Positions 39,806 through 53,236 of a DNA stretch of 64,000 bases are shown here, piece after piece. Position 1 is the stretch's first letter; the number at the start of each line of letters is the position of its first letter. The notes under the pieces were generated by a model. The model worked only from the letters and a program-made list of their open reading frames with translations, was not told where the DNA came from and ran no database searches. A program made the position numbers and the translations under genes. Origin of the DNA: Dipetalonema caudispina (taxonomy: Eukaryota; Nematoda; Chromadorea; Rhabditida; Onchocercidae); contig JABVXV010000057.1 in assembly GCA_013365325.1 (NCBI GenBank), positions 186,001-250,000 of the forward strand. Reading direction: 5' to 3'.

Positions 39806-40530
39806 AACTGAAGGCAAATAAATCTCCACTGAAACTTGAAAAGCAATAAATTTAGGAAACAATCAGTACTACTAAAACAACATCACCTCAGTTTTTTGTT
39901 TATTCGTAGATATTCATAGCTGTAGTTATGAAAATCGAATGTTTACAGCCAGCTCATTCTTAGTTCATCCAGATTAAATCCTTAAAAATTTAAGAGAAAA
40001 AAATAATCTTATTCCTGTCAAGTGAAACAACGCTCCGATGCCTAATTCACTTATTCTCTAAACATTCACGAGAAACTGCACTTGTTCAAAGTGAAATTTC
40101 ATGCCGCTGTCCTATCTGCTATGCTGAAACCTCATAAACAGTCGATCTTCTATAATTACGGCATAAATTCTATGACAAAACTGGAACCTTCAGAAACACA
40201 CTGCACTTCGCTGCAAGTGATATGTTAGGAACTAGAAGTTTGGTGCTGATGCAATCACACAGGTTTGAAAAATTAGCCAGGACGAAAATAATTTATTCAA
40301 TTATGAAAAGTTAAGAAATAAGAACAGAAAAAAGTTACCAGTGTAAATAATTGGAAGTAAAACCTCAAAAAGGTTGACCTGTAGAGATTTCAACATGTTT
40401 GAATAATCTGTATCAAAAATCATGAAAAATCGATGCATTACAATTTTTGAACGCGTAGCGTTCAATATTACTAATGATATTTACATGATTTAGGGCGGAA
40501 AATATCGTTATAATGTCTAGTAGGCAAATG
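39806..40530. other. Spacer between the unrecognised 357-aa gene and pfd-1
   Basis: 725 bp with no supported exon. The pfd-1 trans-splice acceptor lies immediately upstream of its ATG (39808-39815). Confidence 0.55.
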
Positions 40531-43321
40531 TCACCATGCCATTCGTTTTTTCGCACCAGTTTGGAGCATAAGGTTGCCCAATTCCAACAGTTTTTGGCCA
40601 CTAAAGCTCTTGCCTTATAAACGAGGTTATAACGATAAGTGTTACAATTATTCAGGAATTATAAAGGAAGGTATATCTAAATTAAAGTGCATAATGAAAC
40701 ATATAAACAAATCAAGCATACTTTGCAATAAAAGAACATAAATCATTAAAAAGAACTGGATCGATTTTCTTGATATTTTTGGCCACCAACTGATATGCCA
40801 ACATTCTGCTGATGAAATCAATCGTTTCACAATCCTTATCACAAATTAAGTCCTGGAACCAGAAATACGCATATTACGATATTCTGCCGTAAAAATATAA
40901 TAAACAGAGCAAAAAGCACAGTCTATAGCTTTTTAGTCCCGAAATATCCTTCTCTGATTTCATACAACCTTTTGAAAAAATAGCTGAATCAAATTCCAGC
41001 AGATCCACATCTCGGTTACAAAAGTGATTTGAGTTGAACTCACAAAATACATCCCGCTCATTTAAAAAGCAAATCCAAAAACATAAGAATGAAAACAAGC
41101 TAACATTCTTCTCCACTGCATCCTCAAGAGCCATCGGTCGACCGCTCCCAGCAATATCATTATTCTTATCCTTATCAGAAACACTGAGCGCCTCAAATTC
41201 CTCTCCTACTATTCCAACCTGTACATCTCGCAATCCTTCATCAACAATACGAGCATAACATGCAGGGATAGGATATTCGGGAAAATACAAAAGCTGTGGA
41301 GCAACGTAAACCTAAAAAGGTAGCAGTTTATAAATAAATTGAATCGTCCTCTAAAGAAAGCGTATCATTTCTGATATCTACACCAACGCTTAACTAGTAC
41401 TTGAAAGAAAGTGATTTTTTAACTACTAAATACATTGGAAGTGGATAATATCATTCTTTAGAAATCATTACGAGTACCAGGCTTCCCAAAGAATAATAGC
41501 ACGGTCGCCAAAACAATTTTCTGTCCGACCAGGTCACTCAATGATCAAGTTATCGGTGGTTTAAGAATAACTTACTTGAATAGCACGAGCCTTTTTCAAG
41601 TCTTCTTCACGCACAGTGTGAGCAAAATCAAATGAATGAACATATGCAAAGCCTTTATCTTCATCGTACCTATCAAATAACTGTAAAATACAAGTGTTCT
41701 TTTCCTTGAAAGCATGAAATCGACCCTAAAAACAAGCAAAAATGAATGCAACAGCAATAGAGAGCATTTTTTGATTCCTCTATCCTTAATGAAATAACAT
41801 TAATTCTGCCTCTTTTCCCCATAAGCACTGAAAGTCGAAGGTATGCATAACAATACTTCTCAAATGTTAAAGCATTAGATTAATTGCATAAGTTCATCCT
41901 GATAGTTCTAGCCACATTTGGCAGTCTCTACGGAGATAAATTTCAATGTTAAATGTGCCAAATTTCTCAAGTTCACCAAAAAACTGTAGAACATTGCATT
42001 TCTGGTAATTATTACATTTTCACTTGTATCCAAACTGTGACTAAATCATAATGCATATAATCACTTTGCATCCAATAATTTTTTAATTTGATTAAACTTA
42101 ATGCTTTTATAAAAAGCGTTGTGTTTTTCTCCTTTCTCCTTTCATCACTATGAAACTGCGTTATTTGAAAAATAATACTGAAACCTTGAGACAGTTACAT
42201 ATGCAACTTTGATCAATTTTTCTTATTAGTAAATTTATGGAAAAATCATCGAAAAGTCTCGATTCATCTTACCAAGCATCGCCTGACGCATTGGCTAAGC
42301 TTTGGATCTTCGCAGTCTTCGCGCCCAGCAGTTCGAGCTTCCCAGAATGAATTGAAATTAGCTTCGCATGGGACAACTGATATAACGCCGCAATGTATCC
42401 AAGTAAGTGGACTTGGTTTAAACTTCTTGCAAACTGCAGAAAAAAATGATCTATTAATATATAAAAAGGCAAATGAACTTTGTGTTTCAAGAGACCAATT
42501 TCTAAAATCTTAACTGCTGTCAAATCACCCTAGGTTAAAATGGAGTAATCCAATTATGGTCAAAATCAACGACACTTGAGTTTGTCGCCTAACAAAGCGC
42601 GGAAGTGTTGTTCTCATAATCTGTATTTTTCATTACTAATAAATCACATCACATTTCTAAGAAATGATTAGGAATTTATAAAGTGCAGACAAAGAGTATA
42701 TAAAATCCATAATAGATAATAACCAACGAGTTCCGTTCAAATATACGCGACCCAAATGCGGGCTCAGTCCAACGCTGCTTCCGAATGTGATATTCCCTAT
42801 GAACACTGGTGTTTGGATACGTAAATTCACTACACCCGTTTTGGAAACTGAAGTGCCAGTGGGCAATAGTTCATCGATGACTTCCGGTTTTCCGGCATCA
42901 ACAAAATTACAGCAGGTACGTTCAAATGTCTGAAAAACCTGTATGTAAACGAATCAGAGTATTCTTTACTTCATAATTGCAACATATATATCGCGTAAGT
43001 GCTTGCACTTAACCACTCTTGCTAGTAATCGTTAACTCTGATTAATAAATATATCTTCCAGTCCTTCCAGCTTCCAAACATATATGCCAACTACGCAATA
43101 CTTCCCACTGATCAATGTCATATTTAACTTACCAAAACAGGTCCCGTATTCGGTTCAATTTCAACTGAAAGCCAATTGCTTAATTGTACTAAATCCTTAT
43201 CGAAATTGCGCGAAATGAGTACACGCCCATAACCGCTCGCATGAATAATACCATAATTCATCCCAAGATCTACGCGTACAACAACACCTTTCGCTACCGG
43301 TTTCACTGTTCCTTCATCCAT
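40531..43321 (-). CDS. Conserved-looking protein of 357 aa, family not recognised
   Basis: Seven exons join with all phases closing: 43133-43321, 42728-42938, 42273-42433, 41576-41680, 41105-41311, 40722-40852, 40531-40600. It begins MDEGTVKPVAKGVVVRVDLG, then MNYGIIHASGYGRVLISR. That opening has the look of a small beta-barrel (cold-shock or S1-like), but this is only an impression. Middle segments include VNLRIQTPVFIGNITFGSS, a Cys/Trp-rich part (PLTWIHCGVISVVPCEA), YDEDKGFAYVHSFDFAHTV and VYVAPQLLYFPEYPIPACYA. The C-terminus is helical: DFISRMLAYQLVAKNIKK, then LLELGNLMLQTGAKKRMAW. There is no signal peptide or membrane helix. The exon 3 frame is fixed by phase; the longer competing frame ends in a stop at the donor. 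Likely intracellular. Confidence 0.72.
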
Positions 43322-44259
43322 CTTCGGGAAAACAAACGTAACTTGATTTCTCTCCCATATTTGCAATCTATTTTATTGCGACGGGAAACAATAAAGAATG
43401 TCGAAACAAATCAGGATGACTGTACTCAACTTTTCCCAAGGATAAAAACAGTAAAAAAACAATTGCTCTTCACTTCATATTTCTTCAGTACTTGACTGAC
43501 CCGGAGTACTCCTGCATTATTCTTCACTCCAATCACTGATATCCCACTACCTATCTGTTACCTCCACCACCTCTCAAAGAAAACGACAAGATCTACACTC
43601 TACAGGACCCACGATGTTTGCAATTTAGAAGTCTGGTGGATGAAATAGCCTTCTCCAACCTATACCTGAAAATCCATATTGCTGCATTCCTCCCACTATC
43701 TCAATCCTACTACAGAATATAGCCATCTGTATATTGGCAAATATACGATATGTATTACATAGAGTGTATGTTTCTGTGTCAAAATAACCATAATGTTTAT
43801 TTTATTTCTTCTGATGATAACAGTAGAAAATTCTGTCAATTGAGTGCAAAGCTCGTAACATGAAAACAATCATTACACGAAGCACAAAAGTGACGAATAA
43901 ACAATAACGAAGAAACGGGATGGATGAAGTGGTTAATCTTGCTTGCCTTCCGGACAATGTGCTGAAATCCCAGAACTGTCAGTAAAATACGTCAACCTTA
44001 CTTGACTACAACGAAAATGTACAGCAATTTGAAAATCAAATGCTTTAGAACATAATTCAGTTATGGTATTGCAAAAAATTACGTTTGAATTTTTTTTGCT
44101 GCTTTTTTACACAATTTAAATACAGTCATACAACTAAACAACAATGTCTCAAGTAGATCAGGATGGGATCTTCTGAACATGAATATCTTTAACTAAACTG
44201 AAGCTGACTCCAAATCAACGATACAATTCAGAACTTCGTCTCTCCCCTTCCACCATTAA
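43322..44259. other. Spacer downstream of rpl-41
   Basis: Mostly non-coding. A short minus-strand block near 43940-43975 follows a TTTCAG acceptor and reads AHCPEGKQD then stop in one frame, which is too short to call. Confidence 0.5.
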
Positions 44260-44737
44260 TCACTTCTTCGCTTGCCTTCGCTTACGCTTTAGTCGACGCA
44301 TACGCTTTTTACGCCACTACAAATAAACATTTTAAAGAAAATCAAATCTTGAAAAGAGTTAAAATTTCTTACAAAACAAGTCACTTCACAAAATTGCTGC
44401 CAGCGTCTCAGGTCATAGATAATAGCCAAATATCTAACATCTCTTTCAAATGCATTTTATACTTTTATTCATGTACGATAACTTAGAAATGTTACTGCTG
44501 GAAAAGGTAAAGCTGAGTACTAGAATACAGGTTAATACATGCTTTGTGTTTAACCTGTATTTTAACAGGCAGCATTCAGTATGTCTGAAAAGATGTGTGA
44601 AGAAGCTAGCAACAATCAGAAGTCCTAATCTAACGTTTACCAAGCCAGAAAAAAACTCCCAGCTATGCATCTTTAAGGTCAAAACATTACAACTTCTTGT
44701 ATGAAAATGAGAGAAAAAAGCAAACCTTATCTCTCAT
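44260..44737 (-). CDS. rpl-41: 60S ribosomal protein L41 (eL41), 22 codons
   Basis: Exon 1 is just 12 nt (44726-44737, MRDK) and exon 2 is 44260-44316 (WRKKRMRRLKRKRRQAKK, TGA). The spliced 22-aa peptide matches eL41, a single basic helix of about 25 residues lying across the ribosomal subunit bridge. The C-terminus differs from the usual ending (KMRxRSK) and is shorter by three. The small size and the tiny first exon mean ordinary gene finders miss it. An acceptor-like CCTAAAG directly abuts the ATG, compatible with trans-splicing. Confidence 0.82.
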
Positions 44738-46537
44738 CTTTAGGCAACACAACCGATTACTTCTCTCCGAATAACTAGCACGAAACTGTGTAAAGTTTTT
44801 AGTCAACTGAATCTGCAAAGGTATCAAAATGAGGTAAATTGTCATGTTAGACAACAACGCTCAGAATGATCGATGTTACTCTCATTTCCCGATGAATAAT
44901 AATAAAACATAACAACACTGAGTAAAACCCCGCGACTTCCCAATTGACATCCACAGAACCACACACACACATAGACCACCTACGACAACTAACACTAACG
45001 GGACAAATAGCAGCCTACAACAGTACCCATTCTGCCCTATCTTTTACTAACTCTATTGCTAGGACAGTTATCAGTCTGTTACAGCTCAAAATCTATCAAA
45101 TATTGATCGGTAATCAGTAAATGAAATAGCCAGGAAATCCCAGTGGGACATCATCGATTGTTCCTATCAGTGCTTATTATACCCTAATAGGTATTCAACA
45201 ATATATTGCAATATCGGAGGTACAACATTGACTTGGATTGTTGTACAACTAATGGTATGGAAATGTGAGAGAATTTATGAAATAAATATTAATAATAATA
45301 AGAATAACAACAATAAATCTACAAAAAAATTGGAAAATTGGAATCTCATAATATTCTTTTTTTTTTGCTTCAAATGTATAATATTTGATATCCAATATCA
45401 TTCTATCGATATTTGGTAATTTATTTATTTATTTGTTTATTTTTAATCTATAAATTTATATATCTAAATGAAATATATCGATTATTGTTGCACACAGGTT
45501 AATACGTTTTATGTTGATCTTTGTAAAAACTTTTTTCTATTAACTTAATTATTTCAGGCTGCTGTTATTGTAAAAAACTGAAAATTTGGAAGTATCTCTG
45601 ATGGAAATAGTTACCTGAAATTTAGGACTGCATTAAATTGAAGCCTACGGTTATCGACATGAAACGCGTTATTCTGCTTTAGTGTTAAAGTTTATTCTTA
45701 GCATTAAAGTTCGAATAAAATTTGTCCAAGAATTATTCAATTAGTTATAACTTAATTTTGATGCAGTTAAATGTATCCAGTGTACTACCAATTTAAAGAA
45801 GTTATGGTAATTGATATTGTACAATCTCTACAAATCATTTAATTATCAAATAATTTTTGACTTACAAAGAAGCTATTTACAAATGATATATCCTACAACG
45901 TTGTAACCATTACAATTCTGCTAACGCTTTAGCAGCTACTGAACCTAGACGACTATAACACGTACTATATGCAATTAAAATTTTATCAACCATTCTCAAT
46001 CACTTCTCTGAATCTTATCTGTCAGGAAGGATTTTTCAAAGGTGAAACTTTTTCTTCTCAATATTGTTATTCTCACTTCTGCTGTGATCATTCAATTTTC
46101 TTAGAATGAAAATTATATCTCTTTTTTTTTTTTTTTGCATATTTTTACCAAGCACAGTTACAATTATATTTACTGGTGGTGAAACGGACAATATTCAAAA
46201 AAAAATCGACTAATTTATTGCTTTGATTAACAGCAAATTCTTTGTGCCATTATAAGTGTACCTGTATGATTCAAATGTATGGATGTTAACCAATTCGAAG
46301 AAGCTATGAGCATTAGTAAGTATGAAATTTTAATCTTGTAGATTGATGTATGGAATATTTGAGGACGATGTCTATTGATGCTATAAAGATTTTAAAGTTA
46401 AATTATGATTGAAATACGGTTTCATATTTCTTTAAACTTTATATGTCTTGCTTGGGATGAAACACGTTGATTAACTTTTTAAATATGAATTGTTTTAATT
46501 CGATGACTTTTTGACCCGACCTGAATTGGTTCGTCCT
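44738..46537. other. Intergenic region
   Basis: No well-supported gene. A 27-codon minus-strand frame at 45910-45993 (MVDKILIAYSTCYSRLGSVA then AKALAEL) looks protein-like, but no splice partners could be assigned. Confidence 0.45.
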
Positions 46538-48042
46538 TTAGCCTGAAATGTTTTCTTTCAATCTTCCATGATCTGTTAAATGAGTTTCTGCACTCAATCG
46601 TAAAACAGAACATCGAACCTTATTCAAATTTCTCCTAATTTTTTGGATTTTAGTCAAGTCTTGGTTCGACTGGAACTGTTCATATTCGGCTTGCTCCAAA
46701 AATGTCGTTGGATCAGAAATTTTCTTCGTTTTCTCTGAATTTTTAAATTCTTTAGGCTTCAAATCTTTCGGTTCCTTTCGTTGTTTAACAATTTGTTCTT
46801 TCCAGGAAGGAAAAACCTCTGAATTGCTCGAAAAATCATAGCTTGACAGATTTGTCAACTGCTTCGATTCCGAATGGTTGTATCCGGAATCTTGAATAAT
46901 CTCTTTGAAAGCATCTGGATGAATTTCTTTAGGTTTCTGCTTTTTTCCCTTAGATTTTGCTTTTTCCTGTTTTTTCTCTGTGATCAGTGATAGATGCCGT
47001 CCATCAGAAGCGATAATGGAAGAGCCAGCTGCGAAGCGACGATGAAAAGCTGTTGATTCGCCCTGTGTTTCATCAAGTTCTTTAGATTCTTGAATGTTGC
47101 CCCATGTTTTATCCGCCATATCTCTTGAACCTATCCAGCGAATATTCTCTTTACTTGATACTAGACTTTGGATATCTTCCCTGCAATTGAAATAGCTGGA
47201 TGAAAAATTGGAAGGTTATCAGTTAAGCAATTAAGCAAGTAATTAGCTATACAATCGGGCTATTGTGTCTCGAGGAAATGAATACTGAATTACCCTTTAT
47301 AAGCACATTCCCTTAAAAATCGTTATATAAAAAGAATTTTTACTGGAAACTGATATCTTTGAATGTTTTCTGTATTTTATATTTGAGATTTGTTACTGCG
47401 CTCATCAATGCTGCGATGTCTTTTTGAAAAATTCGCAGTTCGTTATTGGTCGCAGAAAATAAATCAAGTTTTTGTAAATAATGCAGGGCGATCGAAATAT
47501 TTTCCAGCAATTCCGTTACTTCGATCTACAACGTATCAGAGATAGCAATTCTTGATTATTTCTTTAGATTGGTTTAGAAAATAGTTAATTTTCAATAGCG
47601 GTTGCGAATATATCTTACATGTTTTATTATCAATAATGAAATGGATAATTTAAGGAGGGTTTTTGCAAGGCTTAACAAACAAAACTTTTTGTTAGCCTTA
47701 AATTTGCCATTATTACCTCGAGTTCCACAACGCCGTATAGCTTCGGGCATTTTACTGATCGATCCAACTGGGCTGGAGGTTTAACTGAATGTTCATAATA
47801 TTGCCTAAAGCTAATAATAAATTGATCAGGTACTCTCGGCTATGTTCCTCAAAGCGTTTTCCAGTCAAAAATTGGAAATCTAACCATTGAGAAAATTTAT
47901 CCCAAAATTCTGAAGTGAGATTGGCTAAATCAGTGAATAGAAAATTAAACCGACCCAGCCATAATTGTAGAACACTAGAAGATTAAAATGAATTTGAAAA
48001 TAGACAATTTATATATAAATCATACCACACTTCCCATTTCTC
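46538..48042 (-). CDS. Lysine-rich, coiled-coil protein, family not recognised (5' end unresolved)
   Basis: Linked exons on the minus strand: 48026-48042 (17 nt, doubtful), 47885-47974, 47717-47804, 47344-47525 and the 643-nt terminal exon 46538-47180; phases agree throughout. Segments: VLQLWLGRFNFLFTDLANL, SEFWDKFSQW, then KCPKLYGVVELEIEVTELLE, a probable coiled coil (NELRIFQKDIAALMSAVTNL), then SKENIRWIGSRDMADKTWGN and a Lys/Glu-rich tail (KKQEKAKSKGKKQKPKE) ending LTDHGRLKENISG. The 80-nt intron 47805-47884 is open in another frame, so an alternative reading through it is possible. Only the terminal exon would be found without splicing. The composition suggests a nuclear or cytoplasmic scaffold; function unknown. 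Confidence 0.55.
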
Positions 48043-50660
48043 CTGTAAATGTAAAAATTTATCGCTTAAATTTCAGCAATGAGCCGTTTTTTTTTTTCTG
48101 CAATTTCTTTTTGATTTTTGACTGTGATCATGGGATCAGTGCACTTTTTATTGATTAGTGTGAAATTAACAACATAACGATCAATAAAATTTGTTGTGAT
48201 GACATTTCTTGAATGATACTTCGTTTAGCATTTTTTTTATCAGAATAACTTTGAACTGCTTAATTATGTGAACTGATAATTGATTCTCTCCTAGCATGGA
48301 CTCACAATCATCTGCACTACCGAACTTTGATAATGACTTTCAGCGAGGGAGAAAGGTTGGAAGATGAAAACAAACGAAATAAATTTGATAGATTGATCCT
48401 GAAATTCAAGCAAATCCTGTTATTCGTTTTCAAATCCGATCTTCATTGCATTTTGAAAAAATTCTTATCTTTAGTATCAGATTAATGATTTTCTTATGTA
48501 ACATACCGGTCAACTAATTAATTGAACACACAATATACGAATAGAAAAGTGTTCACGATTGTAATAGGATAATTTTGAAATGATTACGATTTGCTTTTCA
48601 TCTTTAACGATAAGAAAAACGTTGTCAATAATACAATAAATTCTTTGATAATTTCACAGTGGCAGTGATAAGTTAAATGTGTAATGCTATAAATAATTGT
48701 TTGTACATCGATTTATGGCTGAATGATTAATTTATTAACAGATCAATTTTTCATACATTCGGTTCAGGATGAATTCGAAAGTATTAAAGGTTATAAATTT
48801 TTGCAACACACTAAAACGAAGCAATGAGGAATCGAGAATTAATTAAAATTCATCAGTCTTTATGAAGACAGATTAAATTTGTTTAATTTTTAATTGATTT
48901 CATTATTTAGTTGATGAGAAGCTATTACACAACTGTATTGGCATAGTTATGGGTTGAATATTTATGGGAAAAAGTTGATGAGCTTTTTGATCCAAAATAA
49001 GAGTAAATTTCTGTACAACTTGAAGAATAAGAGAGGAATGAAGCAAATAGTTAGAATCTAAATGATCAGTAGTTGAATGAAGAAAACTTATCATTAACTT
49101 ATCATGTGTTGTACAATATTGATATCATTATTGATATATTTTAATCTATCTCAATTATCTGTTGTAAGTTCAATTGTTTCGATGGGATTGTTTGTCTTTA
49201 ATTTCCATATTGCAGAATTGGAAGTATTATTAACTATAAGTTTATTGCGATTTATCAATTCTTCCTTTCATTTCGATCTTTCCCGACAAATTCTTTTGGT
49301 TCGATGAGTCGAGAAGATATACGGCAATGAATACTGCGAAAAGCGACAATTATGGAGAGGATGACACTGAACTGATAATGAATTCATTAATGAAAGAGTA
49401 GAAAGACGAAAGTTCTGATGTTGTAACTATTATCCCGTGATTTCCATCTCATTTTCCATCAATTCATAAGTTCCTTTCCTTGATTTGATGGAATCTTTTG
49501 TAGTAATTTTAATCGCTTGTCATTTATTCCTTCAATTGTAATCTTATTATATTCACATTGTTCTTTGTCTGGAACAAGATCTTCGAGCGGTATCAAACAT
49601 AGCTTTTTGACGTTGTCGAGTATTTTCACAATCCCTCTCTTGCGTAGGGTCACGTTTCTTGTAATATTCATTATCATATCTTTCCCAGCTCATAGAATCA
49701 AGGAAATTTCGCTCGAATTCAAAGGAAAAGTTAATAAATCATAGTAAAAAATCGGCCTCAAAGAGAGAAGTAAACTTGCAACAGATAGCAGAAAAAATCA
49801 ATTAATATAAATGAAATAATAAAAAGCACTGTGTAGTAAATGATAATGTGCTGACCATTTGATGATGACCATTCGTAAGCCACTAACAATGTGAACCTCT
49901 ATTTGGTCGATCTGTTCCAAGTGGTCACTTACTTGCAATATTACGTATGCATGGACAATATGAATTTTTGAATCTGTGACGAAAAGTAATCTGGAAAATA
50001 ATGATCAGATCTAAGGCATTAGATTTTGTATATTGTTGATCACAATTTTAGCGATCAGGGAGTTTCAAGATGAAATGGTATTTTAGTTTTTTACTGCAAA
50101 ATTTTTGAGTGGATATTATTATATCAATCTGTTTTCATATCACTGGGTCATCAAAGCTGACTGACAGCAATTGGTTAATTAGAAATTTCTAAAATTATGG
50201 AAACACAAAAATATTGGACAACATGGCTGATAGTATAGACTGCACTTGAATTTCTATATTCAATTTGAAAGAGATATTGGCAATCGGAAATGATATATGA
50301 AATGTAAGTCAATAGAATTATTGGTGTTGCAAAGTTAACACATAGTCGACTTTTTTTTTTTTTGACTAAACAATTAATTTAACTGTTGGCATTTGTAAGA
50401 TGAACAACTTAGAGATTTAAAAAGGTAAACAGTGATACATTCTTTTGAAGCATAATTTAATTTTAAATTCGATATGTAAATTTTCGGTCATCTAAGGAAA
50501 AAGCTAACGAAATTAGAAACTTGATTCATTTCTCTTATCCTGCTATAAATGAAGTTGGTTAATTTCACTGGGAAAATTTATTTATTCAAAAAATGAACTA
50601 CGTAAGTATGAAATACGTGAAAAATTGTTTTCATCTTCTAATTGAAATTTTTCAGGCAAA
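48043..50660. other. Intergenic region upstream of hexokinase
   Basis: No supported gene. A minus-strand frame at 49459-49677 (72 aa, MIMNITRNVTLRKRGIVKIL at its start) has normal codon use and might be a small exon, but I found no clean splice partners and no family. Confidence 0.45.
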
Positions 50661-52238
50661 ATGAGGGATATGATGCGTGAAATATCATTACATAGCCGAA
50701 GAAATAATGGTCAGTTTGAAAAAATTCAAGAATTTTGCAAACCACTGATATTATCTGATGATCAATTAAGACATGTAATGCAAGAAATGCACAGTAAAAT
50801 GGAAAAAGGATTAAGCGATGAACCTGGTGTAAAATCATGTCTGAAAATGTTACCATCGTTTGTAAGATCTATTCCAAATGGTACCGAAAAAGGAGATTAT
50901 TTAGCTTTGGATTTAGGTGGTACCAATTTTCGTGTTTTACTTATACGCTTAAATGGTACCGAAGCTGAAATTTCGGGAAAGATTTATAGTGTGCCGGATG
51001 CTATAATGAAAGGTACTGGAATTATGCTTTTCGATCATATCGCCGCGTGTTTGGCTAATTTCATGGAAAATAATGACCTGAAAGGTGCTAATAAATTACC
51101 ACTTGGTTTTACATTTTCATTTCCCGTGTCACAAGAAGGTTTGACATCCGGAATACTGATGCATTGGAGTAAAGGTTTCAGCGCAAGCGGTGTAGAAGGT
51201 AAAGATGTGGTTCAATTCTTACGTGATGCATGTAATCGACGTAAAGATATAGATATAGATATCGAAGCTTTGTTGAATGATACAGTGGGTACCCTAATGG
51301 CATGCGCATTCAAAGATAATACATGTCAAATTGGAGTGATTCTTGGAACTGGCACCAATGCTTGTTACATGGAGAAATTATCAAATTGTCCAAAATTTAA
51401 GAAATTCAAATTCCATGAGGATAACTATCCGAAAGAAATGATCATTAATATGGAATGGGGCGCATTTGGCGATGATGGATGTTTAGACTTCATTCGAACA
51501 ATTTACGATTCGCAAGTGGATGAGCAAACTATTAATCCAGGACTTCATTTATTCGAGAAAATGATTTCTGGAATGTATATGGGTGAATTAGTACGATATG
51601 TATTAGTTTATTTGGCTAAAGAAAAGCTAATATTCGATGGAGATTATGATTCGATATCTCAACCGCATTGTTTCCCAACCAAATATCTCTCCGAAATCGA
51701 AGCTGAACAGGGTAACGGTAAGCTTTATCAGAAAACAATACAAATTCTGGAAGATATTGGTGTGGAAGATGTTACGATTCAGGACTGCGAAATCGTGGCT
51801 TATGTTTGTTCGGTGATTAGCACAAGGTTTGAATTTGATCATAATTTAGAACTCATCAGAAAATAATACAAATTCTGATAGATATTTGGTATGAAACATG
51901 TATCGATGAGGAAAATTTAATAAAATTCCATTCATTCATTTGCTTCTGAGGAACTTTTATCTGATTTCAGGGCAGCACATCTTACAGCAGCCGGAATTAC
52001 TTGTCTGTTGAATCGTTTACAGAAACCGTATGTCACAGTTGGTATCGATGGGTCCTTATTTCGTTTTCATCCACATTTTGCCAGAATTATGGATCAGAAA
52101 ATTGATAAATTGTTGCCAAAAAATTTAGAATATCAGCTAATGTTGTCGGAAGATGGAAGTGGACGTGGTGCAGCATTAGTTGCTGCTGTAGCAAAACGTA
52201 TTAAACATGAAGCACGTGAGAAAAACAAAAAAAATTAA
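50661..52238 (+). CDS. Hexokinase
   Basis: Phosphorylates glucose at the entry to glycolysis in the cytosol. Exon 1 is 50661-51826 and exon 2 is 51971-52238, joined at a split Arg codon, giving 477 aa, a single-unit hexokinase of about 50 kDa. Visible motifs in order: ATP phosphate-1 loop LALDLGGTNFRVLLIRL; sugar-binding FTFSFPVSQEG and SKGFSASGVEG; catalytic Asp in LLNDTVGTLMACAF; phosphate-2 GVILGTGTNACYMEK; INMEWGAFGDDG; then DGSLFRFHPHF and SEDGSGRGAALVAAVA near the C-terminus. The usual Thr of the STKGF/WTKGF element is Ser. The acceptor TTTTTCAG lies 5 nt before the ATG, consistent with trans-splicing. The open frame past 51826 is intron read-through. Which C. elegans paralogue it matches is not decided here. 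Confidence 0.97.
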
Positions 52239-53236
52239 TTAACTAACTTTAATCATCACCATCATAAATCATATTTTGTCAATTAAAATCTATTTGTCCA
52301 CTAGGGAAATGAAATCAAACGACGAATTCTGCATTACAACATATAAATTGAATAAATTATGAATTAAAGATTTTGATGTATATATATGCACATAGCCATT
52401 ATTCCAGTAACAATTATTTGAAATTTTTAATGACTGTGCAAAAATAAAAAAGAAAATTGAAAGAGAATTGTGGGTTACAATGATCAGAGATCATAATTAT
52501 TATCATTTTATCATATTACTGTGAAGTTACCATGAAGGATAGGTTCTATTAATTATTTGATCATTAAGTTTTTATGGAAATGGATAAAAGAGGAAGTATT
52601 TTATTAGAAGGGAATGTAAGATACATATGTTGAAACAGATGTGATTTTATTTTAAAATGATTCATTAACGAGTAGACAATTAGCAATAAGTAACAGTAGC
52701 AGTGTGATGAGAATTAATGATAAATAGAAGATGATGTGAATGTAAATAGAATAATGGGACAGATCAAGTTGAAATTTTCTCAGTGATAATTTAGTTAGAT
52801 CCGAAGAAATGATATTCACTCATTTAAAACAATTACATGAGAATCATAACATCAAAACGTCGTAAAAGTGTGATAAACGTGATAAATGTGATGGAATTAA
52901 ACTAAAAAGTTACAATTCATTATAATAATGGGCAGATATTAAAATAAAATCCGAAAAATTCCATACGATTATCATCTGTTATAATATTGAACTTGTTCAT
53001 AGCAAGTTCCATCCGTTCTTGAATCTCTTCATTGATATTGATGGCATATATTCAATTCAAAACATTTGGTTCAATTGGTGCTCAAAGCTATCTTTTAACT
53101 TTGAACTTTGATCACAGCAAGGAACGAATCACTGACAATTGATGTTAACCTTGTTGCGTTTTTATTTTCGCATATGAACTAATGAAAGAATAATTTATTG
53201 TTCTATTATCTCTAAATAATTGATAGATTTGGCTTT
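52239..53236. other. Intergenic region
   Basis: Hexokinase 3' UTR and spacer; no supported exon. Confidence 0.6.

Noticed and set aside
40874..41104. Extension of the 357-aa gene's fifth exon (frame continues to 40874)
   Set aside because: No phase-compatible donor joins this part to the next exon; the GTTAGC donor at 41104 gives a phase-0 join, so the extension is read as intron.
42269..42523. 84-aa minus-strand frame over exon 3 of the 357-aa gene
   Set aside because: Wrong phase relative to both neighbouring exons and stops immediately at the donor.
43940..43985. Short block after TTTCAG reading AHCPEGKQD then stop (minus)
   Set aside because: Too short and no upstream partner; could be chance.
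47602..47784. Plus-strand 60-aa frame
   Set aside because: Antisense shadow of the 47717-47804 exon.
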